A stretch of 64,000 nt of DNA. It comes from DATDGX01 sp036521875. Its GTDB lineage: Bacteria > Desulfobacterota > Binatia > Binatales > Binataceae. Shown piece after piece: positions 63,165-64,000 of this stretch. Where the stretch lies: NCBI GenBank assembly GCA_036521875.1, contig DATDGX010000211.1, positions 1 to 64,000 of the forward strand, read 5' to 3'. The notes under the pieces were generated by a model. That model was not told where the DNA came from. It saw only the letters and a list, made by a program, of their open reading frames with translations, and did not search any database. The stretch's first letter is position 1, and each line of letters begins with the position of its first letter. The translations under genes and the position numbers were made by a program.

Positions 63165-64000
63165 ATGGCTGGCAGACCGGGGCTCGATCCAGTCGAAGAA
63201 TCGAAATCTCTCAGCGCGTTGTTCGTGCTGATGGTGGCGCTGCTGCTGGTGGTGTCGGTGTGGTCGATTTGGGACGACAACATCTCGCGCCGGCCGTGGA
63301 AGCAGTACCAGGTCGAGTTCGATCGCCTCGCCTACGCCAAGTATCTGAAAGACGCGGACGACGAGCAGAAACGCCTCAACGCCGATCCGACCTATGAAAA
63401 AGCCACCAAGGATCTCGCCGCCGCCGAGTCGGAGCTCCATTCCGGCCAGACCGCGGCCAGGCTCGCGGAGCTTGAGCCCGAGGAAACCCGCCTCAAGATA
63501 ATCGCCGACGACAAGGAGCAGGCCGCCCGCTTCACCAAGTCGAATCTGACCGAGCTCTGGTACGACTACAATCACGCGATCCAGGAAAAGCAGGACGCGC
63601 AGCCGTTCATGAATGAGATCAACCGGCTCAACGCCGAGCTGGACAAAGAGCAGAAGATCTCGGACGCGGCAAAAGCGAAGTACCAGGCAGTCAAGGACCA
63701 GATCGATCAGATCAACTCCAGGGTCGACGCGCTCACCGACCAGCTCAAGACGCTGACCAAGAATCGCGACGATCTGATCGAAAAGGCCAACGACTACGAA
63801 ATCCCGGTAACCGTCGCCGGCCGGATCCTGTTCCGCTATCCGAAGATTCCCAAGATTCAGCAGACTTCGATCGACGATTTCGATCGCAACGCCTTCGACG
63901 AGGCGATCGCGCGGGTCGATCGATGCCAAAGCTGTCACATGGGCGCCGACAAGAAGGGCTTCGAGAGCGCGCCGCAGCCGTTTCGCACCCATTCCAACTT
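63165..64000 (+). CDS. membrane-anchored coiled-coil c-type cytochrome, 3' truncated by window edge
   Basis: Open from ATG 63165 to the last base (278 codons seen). A TM anchor (residues ~17-35, L-F-V-L-M-V-A-L-L-L-V-V-S-V-W) is followed by ~180 residues of charged helical coiled coil (K-A-T-K-D-L-A-A-A-E-S-E-L, R-L-N-A-E-L-D-K-E-Q-K, I-N-S-R-V-D-A-L-T-D-Q-L). A first haem site C254-Q-S-C-H258 appears near the window edge, after F-R-Y-P-K-I-P-K-I-Q-Q-T. It is probably multihaem, receiving electrons from the cytochrome b subunits. Confidence 0.85.
   Translation, partial: MAGRPGLDPVEESKSLSALFVLMVALLLVVSVWSIWDDNISRRPWKQYQVEFDRLAYAKYLKDADDEQKRLNADPTYEKATKDLAAAESELHSGQTAARLAELEPEETRLKIIADDKEQAARFTKSNLTELWYDYNHAIQEKQDAQPFMNEINRLNAELDKEQKISDAAKAKYQAVKDQIDQINSRVDALTDQLKTLTKNRDDLIEKANDYEIPVTVAGRILFRYPKIPKIQQTSIDDFDRNAFDEAIARVDRCQSCHMGADKKGFESAPQPFRTHSN

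Overview
The window is a high-GC, gene-dense stretch of bacterial chromosome, apparently Gram-negative: it has an RND pump with a lipoprotein adaptor, lipoproteins and a Tat substrate. It carries five crotonases, three amidohydrolase-2 proteins, three LLM-type (probably F420-dependent) oxidoreductases, an AMACR-like CoA transferase, a carotenoid oxygenase and a b6-type split cytochrome b. Together these suggest an uncultured soil or aquatic lineage near Desulfobacterota or Candidatus Binatota. That placement is an inference from gene content. I recognised no rRNA, tRNA, CRISPR array or classical transposase.

Layout. 1-6.1 kb: a PAP2 phosphatase (5' truncated), a VOC protein, an Fpg/Nei glycosylase and an EVE protein, then a leftward run of three crotonases and a VOC protein. 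6.2-11.3 kb: a rightward catabolic block (aldo/keto reductase, SnoaL-like protein, LLM oxidoreductase, AMACR-like CoA transferase, crotonase) and a small lipoprotein. 11.3-13.3 kb: degenerate repeats and a GIY-YIG nuclease gene lying between ~180-bp imperfect inverted repeats. 13.3-26.4 kb: alpha/beta hydrolases, pyrophosphatase, SGNH hydrolase, carotenoid oxygenase, amidohydrolases, a Tat-exported Fe-S aldo/keto reductase, two DJ-1-type proteins, an AAC(6')-Ii-like acetyltransferase and a methyltransferase. 26.5-30.8 kb: an RND pump and its adaptor.

31.1-33.4 kb holds the most striking locus. It is a tightly packed leftward operon of ECF sigma factor, [2Fe-2S] ferredoxin, two small membrane proteins and a carboxymuconolactone-decarboxylase/AhpD-like protein. 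The last reading frame crosses a UGA exactly where its CxxC motif needs the second cysteine (C-P-F-UGA). A two-part hairpin with a G in its apical loop follows immediately, as in a bacterial SECIS. I read it as a selenoprotein (CxxU).

33.7-45.8 kb: an amidohydrolase; regulators; a Rieske fusion / questin-oxidase-like / VOC operon divergent from a SufR-like Cys-rich regulator with palindromic operators; a secreted His/Met-rich protein; a PPOX/TetR divergent pair; and a zone of decaying genes (GST remnant, frameshifted phosphotransferase, deaminase-like relic). 45.8-54.6 kb: GST, LLM oxidoreductases, alcohol dehydrogenase, quinone oxidoreductase, and two MFS transporters, the first behind a leader ending in a strong intrinsic terminator.

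54.7-64 kb is housekeeping: queA-tgt-yajC-secD without secF, a small HTH protein behind a ~10-bp-phased GAGGT/C repeat, a PmtA-like methyltransferase, and a respiratory cluster. That cluster contains a b6-like cytochrome b with the heme-ci cysteine, a subunit-IV-like protein, two tiny membrane proteins, and a membrane-anchored coiled-coil c-type cytochrome cut by the window end.
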